A stretch of DNA of 64,000 bases from an uncultured Polaribacter sp. GTDB taxonomy: Bacteria > Bacteroidota > Bacteroidia > Flavobacteriales > Flavobacteriaceae. The stretch spans positions 1-64,000 of the forward strand of contig CALSRX010000001.1 in assembly GCA_943788865.1 (NCBI GenBank), read 5' to 3'. Positions 27,512-37,082 of the stretch are shown one piece after another (within the stretch, counting starts at the first letter, position 1; every line of letters begins with the position of its first letter). The notes beneath the pieces were generated by a model. The model was not told where the DNA came from. It saw nothing but the letters and a program-made list of their open reading frames with translations, and ran no database searches. The translations under genes were made by a program, and so were the position numbers.

Positions 27512-29062
27512 ATGAAAAAAACACTAGTACTTTTATGCGTATTGTTCATAGCTTTTTCTTGTAAAAAAGAAGCTACACTAGAAGACGTTACCGCATATGG
27601 AAAAACAATTACTCAAGCTGAGTTAAAAGAACACTTATACATTTATGCTTCAGATGAATTTGAAGGGCGTAATACTGGTGAGCCAGGACAGAAAAAAGCG
27701 GTTGAGTATCTTAAAAAATACTACGAAACTTTAGGAATTAATTCTCTTATTGATGGAAATTATTTTCAAAATGTACCTTTAAGCATAGTAAAAACTCCAG
27801 AAGTAAGTATTACTGTAAATGGTAAAGCATTCAATTATTTTGATGATTATATTTCACAAACTGCAGCAGCTACTGGTACAGTGAGTGCTTCAGATGTTGT
27901 GTATGCTGGTTATGGTATAGATGATGCAAAATATTCTGACTATAAAGACCTTGATGTAAAAGGAAAAATTGTAGTTGTTAGAGGTGGTGAACCAGAAGAC
28001 AAAGACGGTAATAAAATTATTACAGGTGATAAAAAATCTTCAAAATGGTCTAATGGACGTCAAGCTCTTTCTTCTAAAAGAGATGCTGCCAAAGAAAATG
28101 GTGCGAAAGCATTATTTTTTATGGATTCTGAATTATTTGATCGCTATTCAAAATTCTATAAAGCTAGTGATGAAAATGGCGGAAGTAAAAGATTATCATT
28201 ACCTGCAAAAAAAGATGGTGGTGCTGAAATGTACTATTTCTTAATTAGCGAAAAAATGGGTGAAGCGTTGGTAAGTAACATTACTAAATCTACCGAAACC
28301 GCTACAGTTGCTGCAAAATTAGAAATGAACTACAAAAGTATTACAGTATCTCAACCTTCTGAAAATGTTGTAGCAATGATAAAAGGTTCTGAAAAACCAG
28401 ACGAGTATATTATAATTTCTGCACATTTAGATCACGTAGGGGTAAATGCTAAAGGAGAAATCTTTAATGGTGCTGATGACGATGGTTCTGGAACAGTATC
28501 GTTGTTAGAAGTTGCTGAAGCATTTAAAACTGCTGCTGATAAAGGTCATGGACCAAAACGTTCTGTTATTTTCTTACACGTAACTGGAGAAGAAAAAGGA
28601 TTGTTAGGTTCTAGATATTATACAGATTACGACCCTCTGGTCCCTTTAGCAAATACAGTTGCTAACTTAAATATTGATATGGTTGGACGTATAGACCCAA
28701 AACGTGAAGGAGATAGAAATTACATTTACTTAATTGGAAGTGATAAGTTAAGTACTGATTTACACAACATCTCAGAACAAGTAAACAAAACGTTTACAAA
28801 TATTACATTAGACTATACGTATAATGATGAAAACGATCCAAATCGTTTTTACTACCGTTCTGACCATTATAACTTTGCAAAAAATAACATTCCAATTATT
28901 TTCTATTTTAACGGAACACATGCTGACTATCACAGACATACAGATACTCCAGATAAAATTAACTACGACTTGTTAGAAAATAGATCTCGTTTGGTTTTCC
29001 ATACGGCATGGGAATTAGCAAATCGTGCTGAACGTATTGTTGTAGATAAAGCAACAGAATAA
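27512..29062 (+). CDS. M28 family metallopeptidase, lipoprotein
   Basis: A 516-aa lipoprotein (lipobox AFSC, residues 11-14). The di-zinc site is visible: HLDHVG (His, Asp), GADDDGSG (bridging Asp), TGEEKGLLGS (Glu pair), NIDMVGR (Asp) and a late His in YRSDHYNF. Residues ~120-270 look like an inserted PA domain. Expected role is aminopeptidase or dipeptidase in the periplasm or outer membrane. Its own terminator follows. Confidence 0.93.
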   Translation: MKKTLVLLCVLFIAFSCKKEATLEDVTAYGKTITQAELKEHLYIYASDEFEGRNTGEPGQKKAVEYLKKYYETLGINSLIDGNYFQNVPLSIVKTPEVSITVNGKAFNYFDDYISQTAAATGTVSASDVVYAGYGIDDAKYSDYKDLDVKGKIVVVRGGEPEDKDGNKIITGDKKSSKWSNGRQALSSKRDAAKENGAKALFFMDSELFDRYSKFYKASDENGGSKRLSLPAKKDGGAEMYYFLISEKMGEALVSNITKSTETATVAAKLEMNYKSITVSQPSENVVAMIKGSEKPDEYIIISAHLDHVGVNAKGEIFNGADDDGSGTVSLLEVAEAFKTAADKGHGPKRSVIFLHVTGEEKGLLGSRYYTDYDPLVPLANTVANLNIDMVGRIDPKREGDRNYIYLIGSDKLSTDLHNISEQVNKTFTNITLDYTYNDENDPNRFYYRSDHYNFAKNNIPIIFYFNGTHADYHRHTDTPDKINYDLLENRSRLVFHTAWELANRAERIVVDKATE

Positions 29063-29093
29063 ATAATACAATAGATTTTAAACTATTTATAAG

Positions 29094-29116
29094 AAGCCTT
29101 CCTTTCTGGAAGGCTT
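29094..29116 (+). terminator. Terminator of the M28 gene
   Basis: AAGCCTTCC pairs with GGAAGGCTT around 5 bases, followed by a T7 run. Confidence 0.92.
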
Positions 29117-29172
29117 TTTTTATTTTCACAATAATAATCTTCTTAAAAATTTCTTAGATTTTAACACCTGCT

Positions 29173-29199
29173 TCTTAAAATCTGTTAAAAGCTGTTAAG
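29173..29199. promoter_or_regulatory. Three TTAA direct repeats, 10-base period
   Basis: TCTTAAAA, TGTTAAAA and TGTTAAGT start at 29173, 29183 and 29193. The array lies about 90-115 bases before the small secreted protein gene and resembles the pair before the M28 gene. Confidence 0.4.
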
Positions 29200-29287
29200 T
29201 TCTTGCCAAAACCTCTTTTTTAGTGAAACCTTTTTGCTTTATAGTGGTCTATTAGATATAAACATTTAATTTAAAACCACATATATA

Positions 29288-29644
29288 ATGAAAAATTTAA
29301 AAACAATTATTGCGGTAGTAGCAATCAGTATTTCTTCAGTGTTTTCAGCAACTGCAAAAACAGGTACAGAACCAACTTCTGAAAATGCAAAAACAGTTTT
29401 AAGAACAGAAATTGTAAGCTTATTAGGAAATCATTCGTATGATTTATCAGACAAAACCTTAGAAGCACAAGTTTCTGTAATGTTAAACAATCAAAACGAA
29501 TTGGTAGTCGTATCCGTAGATTCAAAAAGTGAAACCATCACAAATTTTGTGAAAATAAAATTAAACTACAAAAAAGTAACGGTTAAAGGAATTTCTAAAG
29601 GAACCGTTTACAGAATACCCTTAAAGATGATTCAATCTAGTTAG
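29288..29644 (+). CDS. Small secreted protein of unknown function
   Basis: A 118-aa protein with a signal peptide ending SATAKT. The mature part (RTEIVSLLGNHSYDLSDKTL, EAQVSVMLNNQNELVVVSVD, FVKIKLNYKKVTVKGI) reads as alternating strands and a helix, like small proteins common in Flavobacteriaceae that I cannot assign a function. It is monocistronic, flanked by terminators, and preceded by a three-copy repeat that suggests regulated expression. Confidence 0.7.
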   Translation: MKNLKTIIAVVAISISSVFSATAKTGTEPTSENAKTVLRTEIVSLLGNHSYDLSDKTLEAQVSVMLNNQNELVVVSVDSKSETITNFVKIKLNYKKVTVKGISKGTVYRIPLKMIQSS

Positions 29645-29668
29645 TTTGGTGTAGATTGATTGATTCTG

Positions 29669-29696
29669 AAAAGCTTCTAAGAAATTAGAAGCTTTT
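29669..29696. terminator. Bidirectional terminator
   Basis: AAAAGCTTCTA pairs with TAGAAGCTTTT around 6 bases. It lies between the secreted-protein gene and the convergent TlpA-like gene, whose stop codon (29697-29699) follows directly. Confidence 0.85.
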
Positions 29697-30242
29697 TTAT
29701 TGTATTAAATGATCTAGTATTTTTCTTGTTGCAGACGAATTCCAATCTGCAGCACCGCTTTTAGAAACAACAATTTTTTTATTTTTATCTAAAATATACG
29801 TTGTAGGTATCGCTCTAGATTCCAACCCTTTTGGAGCGTTGGTTACTTGATTATATGTTGGAAACTCAAAGCCTCTCTTTGTATAAAATTTAGAAACGGT
29901 TTGCCAGTTTTCATTGGTAACTAACAAAAAAGTAACATCGGTTTTATAATCATTATACAATTCTTGCATACTTGGCATTTCTGCAATACATGGCGCACAC
30001 CAAGTTGCCCAAAAACTAATAAACACCACACGATTTTCAATTTCTTGTAAGTTGATGCTATTCGTATTTAAACCCTTTAATTGCCAATCTACATTTGTAA
30101 TTTGTTGCTGATTTTCTGCTTTAATTTCTGAAGGAGAAAAAGAAATCAACCGGATAAAATAAATTTTTGTAGGCGGATAAATCATCAAACCAATAATGAT
30201 GACAAAAAGAATATTGGAGTAGTTTTTTTTTATAAAATTCAT
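29697..30242 (-). CDS. TlpA-like thiol-disulfide oxidoreductase
   Basis: A 181-aa membrane-anchored thioredoxin-fold protein. Helix ~residues 9-28 anchors it, with the active site CAPC (Cys82, Cys85) in FISFWATWCAPCIAEMP on the periplasmic side. The cis-Pro lies in RAIPTTYILDKNKKIV. Such proteins reduce disulfides for cytochrome maturation or other envelope clients. No ccm genes adjoin, so the client is unknown. Confidence 0.92.
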   Translation of the reverse strand: MNFIKKNYSNILFVIIIGLMIYPPTKIYFIRLISFSPSEIKAENQQQITNVDWQLKGLNTNSINLQEIENRVVFISFWATWCAPCIAEMPSMQELYNDYKTDVTFLLVTNENWQTVSKFYTKRGFEFPTYNQVTNAPKGLESRAIPTTYILDKNKKIVVSKSGAADWNSSATRKILDHLIQ

Positions 30243-30293
30243 GCGCTAAAATTATAAGCTTTTGGTCGACAAATAATATGTCTAATTACAAAA

Positions 30294-30317
30294 AAAGCTC
30301 CTAATTTTAGGAGCTTT
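30294..30317 (-). terminator. Terminator of the aconitase gene
   Basis: AAAGCTCCTA pairs with TAGGAGCTTT around 4 bases; the minus-strand transcript continues into TTTTTTG. Confidence 0.85.
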
Positions 30318-30342
30318 AAAATGTATGAAGTACTGCTCTATT

Positions 30343-32613
30343 CTAAGCAGCGTTTTCTTTTTTAATTAAGTTCAATGCAGAACCTTCGTTATACCACTCA
30401 ATTTGTCCTTGATTGTAGGTGTGGTTTGCTATGATAGTGTCTTTGCTTCCATCTGCATGCACCACTTCTAAAGTTAATGGTTTACCTGGAGCAAACTCTT
30501 GTAAATCTACAAAGTTAAAGGTATCATCTTCTTGAATTAAATCGTAATCTGCTTCATTTGCAAAGGTCAATCCTAACATTCCTTGTTTTTTCAAGTTGGT
30601 TTCATGAATTCTAGCAAATGATTTTACCAACACTGCAGCAACCCCTAGATGACGTGGCTCCATAGCAGCATGCTCTCTAGAAGAACCTTCACCATAGTTG
30701 TGATCTCCAACTACAATGGTTTTAATTCCGGCAGCTTTGTATGCTCTTTGTGTTTTTGGAACCGCATCGTATTCACCATCAATCTGACTTTTTACAAAGT
30801 TGGTTTTCATGTTAAACGCATTGACAGCTCCTATCAAACAGTTGTTAGAAATATTATCTAAATGACCACGATAACGCAACCAAGGTCCCGCCATAGAAAT
30901 ATGATCTGTTGTACATTTTCCATGTGCTTTGATTAACAATTTTACTCCATTTAAATCATTTCCTAAAGGTGTAAAAGGTGCAAGTAATTGCAATCTTTCT
31001 GAATCTGAATTCACTTTAATTTCAACACCACTACCATCTGCCTCTGGTGCTAAATACCCATCGTCTTTTACTTCAAAACCTTTTGGAGGCAATTCCCATC
31101 CTGTTGGTTCGTCTAATTTCACTTCTTTTCCATTCTCATTGATTAAAGAATCTGTCATCGGATTAAAATCTAAACGACCTGCAATGGTTATCGCTGCCAC
31201 CATTTCTGGAGAGGCTACAAAGGCATGAGTATTTGGGTTACCATCTGCACGTTTTGCAAAGTTTCTGTTAAACGAATGGATGATAGAGTTTTTTGGAGCA
31301 TTTGAAGGATCGCTATATCTTGCCCATTGCCCGATACACGGACCACAAGCATTGGTAAATATTTTGGCATCTAATTTTTCAAAAACACCTAAAATTCCAT
31401 CTCTATCTGCTGTATATCTTACTTTTTCAGAACCTGGATTGATTCCGAATTCAGCTTTTGTTTTCAATCCTTTATCAATAGCTTGTTGTGCAATAGAAGC
31501 AGCTCTCGATAAATCTTCGTATGATGAGTTTGTACAAGAACCAATCAATCCCCATTCAACTTGTAATGGCCAATCGTTTTTTGTAGCAGCTTCAGTCATA
31601 TTTTTACCTGCTTTGGTAGATAAATCTGGTGTAAAAGGTCCGTTTAATAACGGACTTAATTCTGATAAATTAATCTCAATAACTTGATCAAAATAAGCTT
31701 CTGGATTTGCATATACTTCTGCATCACCTGTTAAATACTCTTTTACTTGATTTGCTGCATCTGCAACATCATCTCTATCGGTAGCGCGTAAATAACGCTC
31801 CATAGATTCGTCATAACCAAAAGTAGAAGTGGTTGCTCCTATTTCTGCACCCATATTACAAATGGTTCCTTTTCCGGTACAAGACATTCCTGTTGCACCT
31901 TCACCAAAATATTCTACAATAGCTCCTGTACCTCCTTTTACCGTTAAAATATCAGCAACTTTTAAAATCACGTCTTTTGGTGCTGTCCAACCAGATAATT
32001 TACCTGTTAACTTCACCCCTATTGATTTAGGAAATTTCAATTCCCAGGCCATTCCTGCCATTACATCTACAGCATCTGCTCCTCCAACTCCAATAGCCAC
32101 CATTCCTAATCCACCCGCATTTACGGTGTGAGAATCGGTACCAATCATCATTCCACCTGGAAATGCATAATTTTCTAAGACTACTTGATGTATAATTCCT
32201 GCTCCTGGTTTCCAAAAACCTAATCCATATTTATTAGAGACTGATTCTAAAAAATTAAAAACTTCATTACTGGTGTTTAAAGCACTTTGTAAATCCATTG
32301 TTGCCCCATTTTTAGCTTGAATTAAATGATCACAATGTGTTGTGGTTGGTACGGCAACTTTACTTTTTCCAGCTTGCATAAATTGCAATAACGCCATTTG
32401 TGCAGTTGCATCTTGTAATGCAATTCTGTCTGGAGCAAAATCAACATAATCTTTTCCTCTTACAAAAGCTTTGGTTGGGTTACCATCCCAAAGATGTGAA
32501 TACAATATTTTTTCTGCAAGTGTTAGTGGTTTCCCAGTAATTTCTCGAGCAGCATCTACTCTTTCAACTACTTTAGAATAAACCGATTTTATCATTTCAA
32601 TATCAAAAGCCAT
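30343..32613 (-). CDS. acn: Aconitate hydratase
   Basis: A 756-aa aconitase of the mitochondrial-like type usual in Bacteroidota. It interconverts citrate and isocitrate in the TCA cycle. The [4Fe-4S] ligands are one Cys in [13 protein letters not shown] and two in [23 protein letters not shown] and [17 protein letters not shown] are the standard substrate-binding blocks, and the C-terminal swivel domain is complete. It is monocistronic with its own promoter and terminator. Confidence 0.97.
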   Translation of the reverse strand: MAFDIEMIKSVYSKVVERVDAAREITGKPLTLAEKILYSHLWDGNPTKAFVRGKDYVDFAPDRIALQDATAQMALLQFMQAGKSKVAVPTTTHCDHLIQAKNGATMDLQSALNTSNEVFNFLESVSNKYGLGFWKPGAGIIHQVVLENYAFPGGMMIGTDSHTVNAGGLGMVAIGVGGADAVDVMAGMAWELKFPKSIGVKLTGKLSGWTAPKDVILKVADILTVKGGTGAIVEYFGEGATGMSCTGKGTICNMGAEIGATTSTFGYDESMERYLRATDRDDVADAANQVKEYLTGDAEVYANPEAYFDQVIEINLSELSPLLNGPFTPDLSTKAGKNMTEAATKNDWPLQVEWGLIGSCTNSSYEDLSRAASIAQQAIDKGLKTKAEFGINPGSEKVRYTADRDGILGVFEKLDAKIFTNACGPCIGQWARYSDPSNAPKNSIIHSFNRNFAKRADGNPNTHAFVASPEMVAAITIAGRLDFNPMTDSLINENGKEVKLDEPTGWELPPKGFEVKDDGYLAPEADGSGVEIKVNSDSERLQLLAPFTPLGNDLNGVKLLIKAHGKCTTDHISMAGPWLRYRGHLDNISNNCLIGAVNAFNMKTNFVKSQIDGEYDAVPKTQRAYKAAGIKTIVVGDHNYGEGSSREHAAMEPRHLGVAAVLVKSFARIHETNLKKQGMLGLTFANEADYDLIQEDDTFNFVDLQEFAPGKPLTLEVVHADGSKDTIIANHTYNQGQIEWYNEGSALNLIKKENAA

Positions 32614-32642
32614 AGGTAGTATTTGTTTATTTTTCTGTCTTG

Positions 32643-32674
32643 CAAAAATACAATTTTATAATGAAATTACACAA
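32643..32674 (-). promoter_or_regulatory. Promoter of the aconitase gene (TTG-N21-TATTTTTG)
   Basis: On the minus strand TTG (complement of 32672-32674), 21 bases, then TATTTTTG (complement of 32643-32650) match the Bacteroidota -33/-7 consensus. The leader would be about 24-30 bases. Confidence 0.7.
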
Positions 32675-32798
32675 TAAACATTAATATGTGGAAACTATTA
32701 CAAAATATATAATTCATTTATTTTAAAATAAATTATCTATAAAATTGCTAATTAAAAATCTTAAAAATTTATCAAATTGATAATGAAGAAAAAAATAA

Positions 32799-33102
32799 AG
32801 CAGGTCTATAAGCCGAATCCTGTTTTCGTCATACAACGAAATCTTATCATTTATCTAGTTCTAAAATTACTTTTAGAATCAATCTGCCCACCCCTTGGAA
32901 TCGAACGAGTAGTTCTCAATCTCCAATATACGTGGCATTGCACCGCATAGAGTTTACCTGGTTTCACTACAGCCGAACTGTACTTGCTTTCTGTTGCACT
33001 TGTCCTCAGTTTACACTGGACGGATGTTATCCGCTATGCTACTCTTTGGTGTCCGGACTTTCCTCCACGCTAATAGCGTGGCGATAAGATTGACCTGCTA
33101 TA
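32799..33102 (-). ncRNA. rnpB: RNase P RNA
   Basis: The catalytic RNA of RNase P, which matures tRNA 5' ends. On the minus strand the 5' part AGCAGGTC pairs with GACCTGCT at the 3' end (P1 helix). The conserved GGAGGAAAGTCCGGAC follows P1/P2, and ACAGGATTCGGCTTATAGACC near the 3' end is the universal block. A short T-rich tail (TTTATTTTTTT) follows. About 300 nt; the ends are set by P1 and approximate within a few bases. Confidence 0.95.
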
Positions 33103-33110
33103 TTTTGCTA

Positions 33111-33118
33111 CAAAAGTA
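33111..33118 (-). promoter_or_regulatory. -7 element of rnpB (TACTTTTG)
   Basis: On the minus strand TACTTTTG lies about 9 bases before the P1 5' end. The dnaJ terminator T-run ends just upstream, so the -33 region would overlap that hairpin. Confidence 0.55.
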
Positions 33119-33129
33119 CAAATAAAAAA

Positions 33130-33151
33130 CCCACTTAATTTCTTAAGTGGG
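33130..33151 (-). terminator. Terminator of the grpE-dnaJ operon
   Basis: CCCACTTAA pairs with TTAAGTGGG around 4 bases, with TTTTTTATTTG after it on the minus strand. Confidence 0.88.
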
Positions 33152-33238
33152 AAAATTGCTATGAAAAAGAAATTATTAGTTAAAACTAATAATAACTTCA
33201 AATATATTTAACTTTTCTTAGTTTTTGTGTAACATTTG

Positions 33239-34369
33239 TTACATAAACATATCTTTTACTTTTTCAAAAAAAGATTTATCTGATGCATTAGGGTGTGGTA
33301 TAAAATTTTCATCATGCTGCATGTCTTCAAAGAATTTCTTTTGTTCTTTATTTAATTCTTGTGGTGTCCAAACATTGATATGTATTAAAAAGTCTCCATT
33401 ACCATAACGTTCAATACTTGGCAACCCTTTTCCTTTAAGTCGTAAAATTTTTCCTGATTGCGTACCAGCCTCTATTTTAATTTTCACTTTACCAGTAACT
33501 GTTTCTACCTCTTTGCTAATCCCTAGAACTGCTTCAGACAAACTAATGTATAAGTCATAATGGATATTTGTTCCTTCTCTTTTTAGTTTTTCGTGTTGAA
33601 TTTCTTCAATTAAAACTAATAAATCACCCGGAATAGAATTTTTACCAGGAGCTTCATTTCCTTTTCCAGCAACTTTTAATTGAACACCTTCTGTAACTCC
33701 TGCAGGAATTTGAATTGAAACAGTTTCTTCTTTTTCAATAAGTCCGTTTGCGTCAGAACCTTTTGGTTTTGAATCTAAACTCTGCCCTGCTCCTTGACAA
33801 GTATTACAGGTAGTAGCTGTTTGCATTCTACCTAAAATAGTATTTGTAACACGTGTTACCTGACCCGAACCATTACAGGTAGTACAGGTTTTGTAAGTAA
33901 CGCCATCTGCCTGAACCTTTCTACGAACTTTTACTTTCTTATCTACTCCTTTAGCAATGTCTTCTAAGGTTAATTTTACACGAATACGCATATTACTCCC
34001 CTTTACTCTAGCTTGTCGTTGACCACCGCCACCAAAGCCTCCAAAACCGCCGCCAAAATGTCCACCGAAAATATCTCCAAATTGACTAAAGATATCTTCC
34101 ATATTCATTCCGCCACCGCCAAATCCGCCGCCACCATGACCTCCTTCAAAAGCAGCATGACCATATTGATCGTAACGTGCTTTTTTATTGTCATCGCTTA
34201 AAACTTCATAAGCTTCTGCTGCTTCCTTAAACTTTGCTTCTGCAGTTGTATCATTTGGATTTTTATCTGGATGATATTTAATAGCCATCTTTCGATATGC
34301 CTTTTTAATTTCTGCAGCTGAAGCTGATTTATTGATTCCTAATATTTCGTAATAATCTCTTTTTGCCAT
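33239..34369 (-). CDS. dnaJ: Chaperone DnaJ (only one zinc-binding pair of motifs)
   Basis: The J-domain has HPD at residues 33-35 ([10 protein letters not shown]), then a Gly/Phe-rich linker (~76-117). The Cys-rich region holds just two CxxCxGxG motifs, CTTCNGSG (Cys162/165) and CNTCQGAG (Cys188/191); the canonical four are reduced to the middle two, so zinc centre I is absent. The substrate-binding domain ([20 protein letters not shown]) follows. With GrpE it stimulates DnaK. 376 aa, operon with grpE 68 bases upstream. Confidence 0.95.
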   Translation of the reverse strand: MAKRDYYEILGINKSASAAEIKKAYRKMAIKYHPDKNPNDTTAEAKFKEAAEAYEVLSDDNKKARYDQYGHAAFEGGHGGGGFGGGGMNMEDIFSQFGDIFGGHFGGGFGGFGGGGQRQARVKGSNMRIRVKLTLEDIAKGVDKKVKVRRKVQADGVTYKTCTTCNGSGQVTRVTNTILGRMQTATTCNTCQGAGQSLDSKPKGSDANGLIEKEETVSIQIPAGVTEGVQLKVAGKGNEAPGKNSIPGDLLVLIEEIQHEKLKREGTNIHYDLYISLSEAVLGISKEVETVTGKVKIKIEAGTQSGKILRLKGKGLPSIERYGNGDFLIHINVWTPQELNKEQKKFFEDMQHDENFIPHPNASDKSFFEKVKDMFM

Positions 34370-34437
34370 ATTATTTCAATTATCAATTAATAGTAATCAA
34401 TGATCACTGATAATTGTACATTGTTAATTGTAATTTA

Positions 34438-34971
34438 TTATTGTCCGATAACAACTTTTGGGAAACGAATAATTTTATCTCCTAATGTATATCCACTTTC
34501 TAAACAGTCAATAACTTTTCCTTTTAATTTATCAGACGGAGCAGGTATTTGTGTAATAGCTTCATGAATATCAGCATCAAATACATCACCAGCTTTCACG
34601 TTCATTGGCGTTAAGCCTTTTTGCTCAAGTGTTTTCTTCAATTTATCATTGATCAATTGCATTCCTTTTAACAACTCTTTGTCTTTTGCTTTTTTGATTT
34701 CTGCCAAACCTCTGTCAAAATCATCCATGACAGGCAGTAAACTTGTCATTAATTCTTGACCCGCAGTTTTAAACAATTCGATTCTTTCTCTCGTTGTTCT
34801 TTTTTTATAGTTTTCAAATTCAGCAAACAAACGCAAATATTTATCTTTTTCAGTTTGAAGTAATTCTTCTGCAGTTGGCTCAGTTGCCTCAACTTCTTGG
34901 TTTTCTTCAACTTGTGATTCTGCTTCGTTGTTCAAATGTTCTTCTTCTTTTGTATTATCTTTTGTACTCAT
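34438..34971 (-). CDS. grpE: Nucleotide exchange factor GrpE
   Basis: A 177-aa DnaK nucleotide-exchange factor. It has an acidic, disordered N-terminus (~1-40), a long coiled-coil helix (EKDKYLRLFAEFENYKKRTT, RERIELFKTAGQELM), then a beta wing (FDADIHEAITQIPAPSDKLK, DCLESGYTLGDKIIRFPKVV). First gene of the grpE-dnaJ pair. Confidence 0.95.
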   Translation of the reverse strand: MSTKDNTKEEEHLNNEAESQVEENQEVEATEPTAEELLQTEKDKYLRLFAEFENYKKRTTRERIELFKTAGQELMTSLLPVMDDFDRGLAEIKKAKDKELLKGMQLINDKLKKTLEQKGLTPMNVKAGDVFDADIHEAITQIPAPSDKLKGKVIDCLESGYTLGDKIIRFPKVVIGQ

Positions 34972-35000
34972 TTGTTGTAATCGTTAAATTGTAAACAATT

Positions 35001-35023
35001 TATTGGCAATAATTTTGCCAATA
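35001..35023. repeat. Hairpin upstream of grpE
   Basis: TATTGGCAA pairs with TTGCCAATA around 5 bases, 30-52 bases before the grpE start and directly beside the murA terminator. No T-run follows downstream, so it may be an operator or part of the 5' leader. Confidence 0.4.
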
Positions 35024-35026
35024 AAA

Positions 35027-35051
35027 AAATAGTGTCAATCTGACACTATTT
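35027..35051 (-). terminator. Terminator of the DUF4290-murA operon
   Basis: AAATAGTGTCA pairs perfectly with TGACACTATTT around 3 bases, with TTTTTTTATTGG after it on the minus strand. Confidence 0.9.
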
Positions 35052-35082
35052 GTATTTTTAAAATACTGAAACAAGTTCAGTG

Positions 35083-36393
35083 TTAATCTTCTATTCTTTC
35101 AATTCTTGCTCCAATTGATTTTAAGCGTTCCTCGATATTTTCATAGCCTCTATCAATTTGTTCAATATTATTAATAATTGAAGTTCCTTTTGCCGACAAA
35201 GCTGCTATTAACAATGAAATTCCTGCTCTAATATCTGGAGAAGTCATTTTGGTTGCTTTTAACTGCGATTTATGATCATGCCCAATTACAACAGCTCTAT
35301 GCGGATCAGACAAAATAACTTTTGCCCCCATATCTATCAATTTATCAACAAAAAATAATCTGCTTTCAAACATTTTTTGATGAATCAATACTGTTCCTTT
35401 TGCTTGTGTTGCTATAACCAAAACAATGCTTAATAAATCTGGCGTAAATCCTGGCCAAGGAGCATCAGAAACTGTTAACACAGAACCATCAATATAATTC
35501 TGAATTTCGTAACTCTCTTGTGCCGGAATGTAAATATCATCTCCTTTTCTTTCTAGTTGAATTCCTAGTTTTCTAAATACATTTGGTATTTGCCCTAAAT
35601 CTTTCCAACTTACATCTTTTATGGTCAATTCTGACTGAGTCATCACTGCTACACCAATCCAACTACCAATTTCTATCATGTCTGGTAACACTCTATGGCG
35701 ACACCCTTTTAAATCTTTTACACCTTCTATGGTAAGTAAATTAGAACCTACACCCGAGATTCTAGCTCCCATTGAATTCAACATTTTACATAATTGTTGA
35801 ATATATGGTTCGCACGCAGCATTATAAATAGTTGTTGTGCCTGTTGCCAATACAGAAGCCATTAAAATATTAGCTGTTCCGGTTACAGAAGCTTCGTCTA
35901 GCAACATTTCTGTTCCGTACAATTCTTCTGCTTCTACACCATAAAAATATTCTTCTCTATTGTATCTAAATTTAGCTCCTAAACGAATAAACCCTTCAAA
36001 GTGTGTATCTAATCTTCTTCTTCCAATTTTATCTCCTCCAGGTCTTGGAATATATCCTTTTCCAAAACGAGCTAATAAAGGACCAACAATCATAATTGAA
36101 CCTCTTAAAGAGCTACCATCTCTTCTAAATTCTGAAGATTCTAAATATTCTAAATTGATGTCATCTGCTTGAAAACAATAAGAGTTTGTATCTAGTCTTT
36201 CAATTTTAACACCTAACTCTCCAAGAATAAAAATTAATTTATTGACATCTAAAATATCTGGAATATTATCTACAACCACTTTTTCTGGTGTTAGCAATAC
36301 TGCACAAATAATTTGCAAAGCTTCATTTTTAGCTCCTTGTGGAGTAATTGTACCATTTAATTTGTGACCCCCTTCAATTTTAAATGATGCCAT
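35083..36393 (-). CDS. murA: UDP-N-acetylglucosamine 1-carboxyvinyltransferase, Asp-type active site
   Basis: MurA transfers enolpyruvate from PEP to UDP-GlcNAc, the first committed step of peptidoglycan synthesis. 436 aa with the two-domain EPT fold: QGAKNEALQI (the N-terminal Lys-Asn), RGSIMIVGPLLARFGKG, and RAGISLLIAALSAKGTSII near the end. The catalytic loop reads RPGGDKIGRRRLD: Asp121 stands where most MurAs have the fosfomycin-target Cys. The enzyme should still work but resist fosfomycin. It starts 2 bases after the DUF4290 gene. Confidence 0.96.
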   Translation of the reverse strand: MASFKIEGGHKLNGTITPQGAKNEALQIICAVLLTPEKVVVDNIPDILDVNKLIFILGELGVKIERLDTNSYCFQADDINLEYLESSEFRRDGSSLRGSIMIVGPLLARFGKGYIPRPGGDKIGRRRLDTHFEGFIRLGAKFRYNREEYFYGVEAEELYGTEMLLDEASVTGTANILMASVLATGTTTIYNAACEPYIQQLCKMLNSMGARISGVGSNLLTIEGVKDLKGCRHRVLPDMIEIGSWIGVAVMTQSELTIKDVSWKDLGQIPNVFRKLGIQLERKGDDIYIPAQESYEIQNYIDGSVLTVSDAPWPGFTPDLLSIVLVIATQAKGTVLIHQKMFESRLFFVDKLIDMGAKVILSDPHRAVVIGHDHKSQLKATKMTSPDIRAGISLLIAALSAKGTSIINNIEQIDRGYENIEERLKSIGARIERIED

Positions 36394-36395
36394 GC

Positions 36396-37082
36396 TTATT
36401 TTTTTCTATTGTTATTATTGCTGCTGTTATTGCTATTGTTGCTATTGTTGCTATTGCTTGTTCTAGGTGTTCTGTGGTTCTTTGTATTGCTTTTACCTTG
36501 CTGAGAAGTTCTCTTTTTAAGTAAATTTCTGCTTTCAGAAAGCACTTCTTCTGAATCTCTTAAATCTATTTTGCTATCTGACAATTCAAATAAGTGATTA
36601 AAAATAATTATATCATCAACAGTATCTTTATTCCAATTTAAATAACATTTCTTCATGTGATTAGCAATAGTATACACCAATGCTTCTCTTTTCTCCCCTT
36701 CTTCCCAAGAAAGTGCCACATCAATCATTTCTTGAATATTATTACCATAATAACGATATCTTGATGCAGATTTTGGATAAGGTAAAGATTCAGGCTTCTC
36801 TTGTAATTCTTCTTTAGATGGCTTATCATAAGGCGAATCTGCATCTAAATCAAAACTTGACATGATAAATAATTGATCCCAAAGTTTATGTTTAAAATCT
36901 GGGACATCACGTAAATGAGGTTGTAAATTACCCATTACATCTACAATGGCTTTTGCCATGATGTTTCTTTCTTCTTTATCTTCTAAAGCTACGCAATGAT
37001 TTACTAATTTTTGAATATGTCTGCCGTATTCAGGGATAATCATTAACGGTCTTTCTGAGTTGTATTCTAGTTCGAATTCCAT
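36396..37082 (-). CDS. DUF4290 protein with Asn-rich tail
   Basis: A 228-aa cytosolic protein. Residues ~1-180 match the conserved flavobacterial DUF4290 (LEYNSERPLMIIPEYGRHIQ, KAIVDVMGNLQPHLRDVPDF, SRYRYYGNNIQEMIDVALSW). The last ~40 residues are low-complexity, Ser/Asn-rich (NSNNSNNSNNSSNNNNRKK), encoded by imperfect AAC/AAT/AGC repeats. Function unknown; close coupling to murA is suggestive of a cell-wall or housekeeping role only. Confidence 0.85.
   Translation of the reverse strand: MEFELEYNSERPLMIIPEYGRHIQKLVNHCVALEDKEERNIMAKAIVDVMGNLQPHLRDVPDFKHKLWDQLFIMSSFDLDADSPYDKPSKEELQEKPESLPYPKSASRYRYYGNNIQEMIDVALSWEEGEKREALVYTIANHMKKCYLNWNKDTVDDIIIFNHLFELSDSKIDLRDSEEVLSESRNLLKKRTSQQGKSNTKNHRTPRTSNSNNSNNSNNSSNNNNRKK

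Noticed and set aside
32027..32215. Extra frames inside the aconitase gene
   Set aside because: They are shadows of the intact 756-aa aconitase frame with no independent support.
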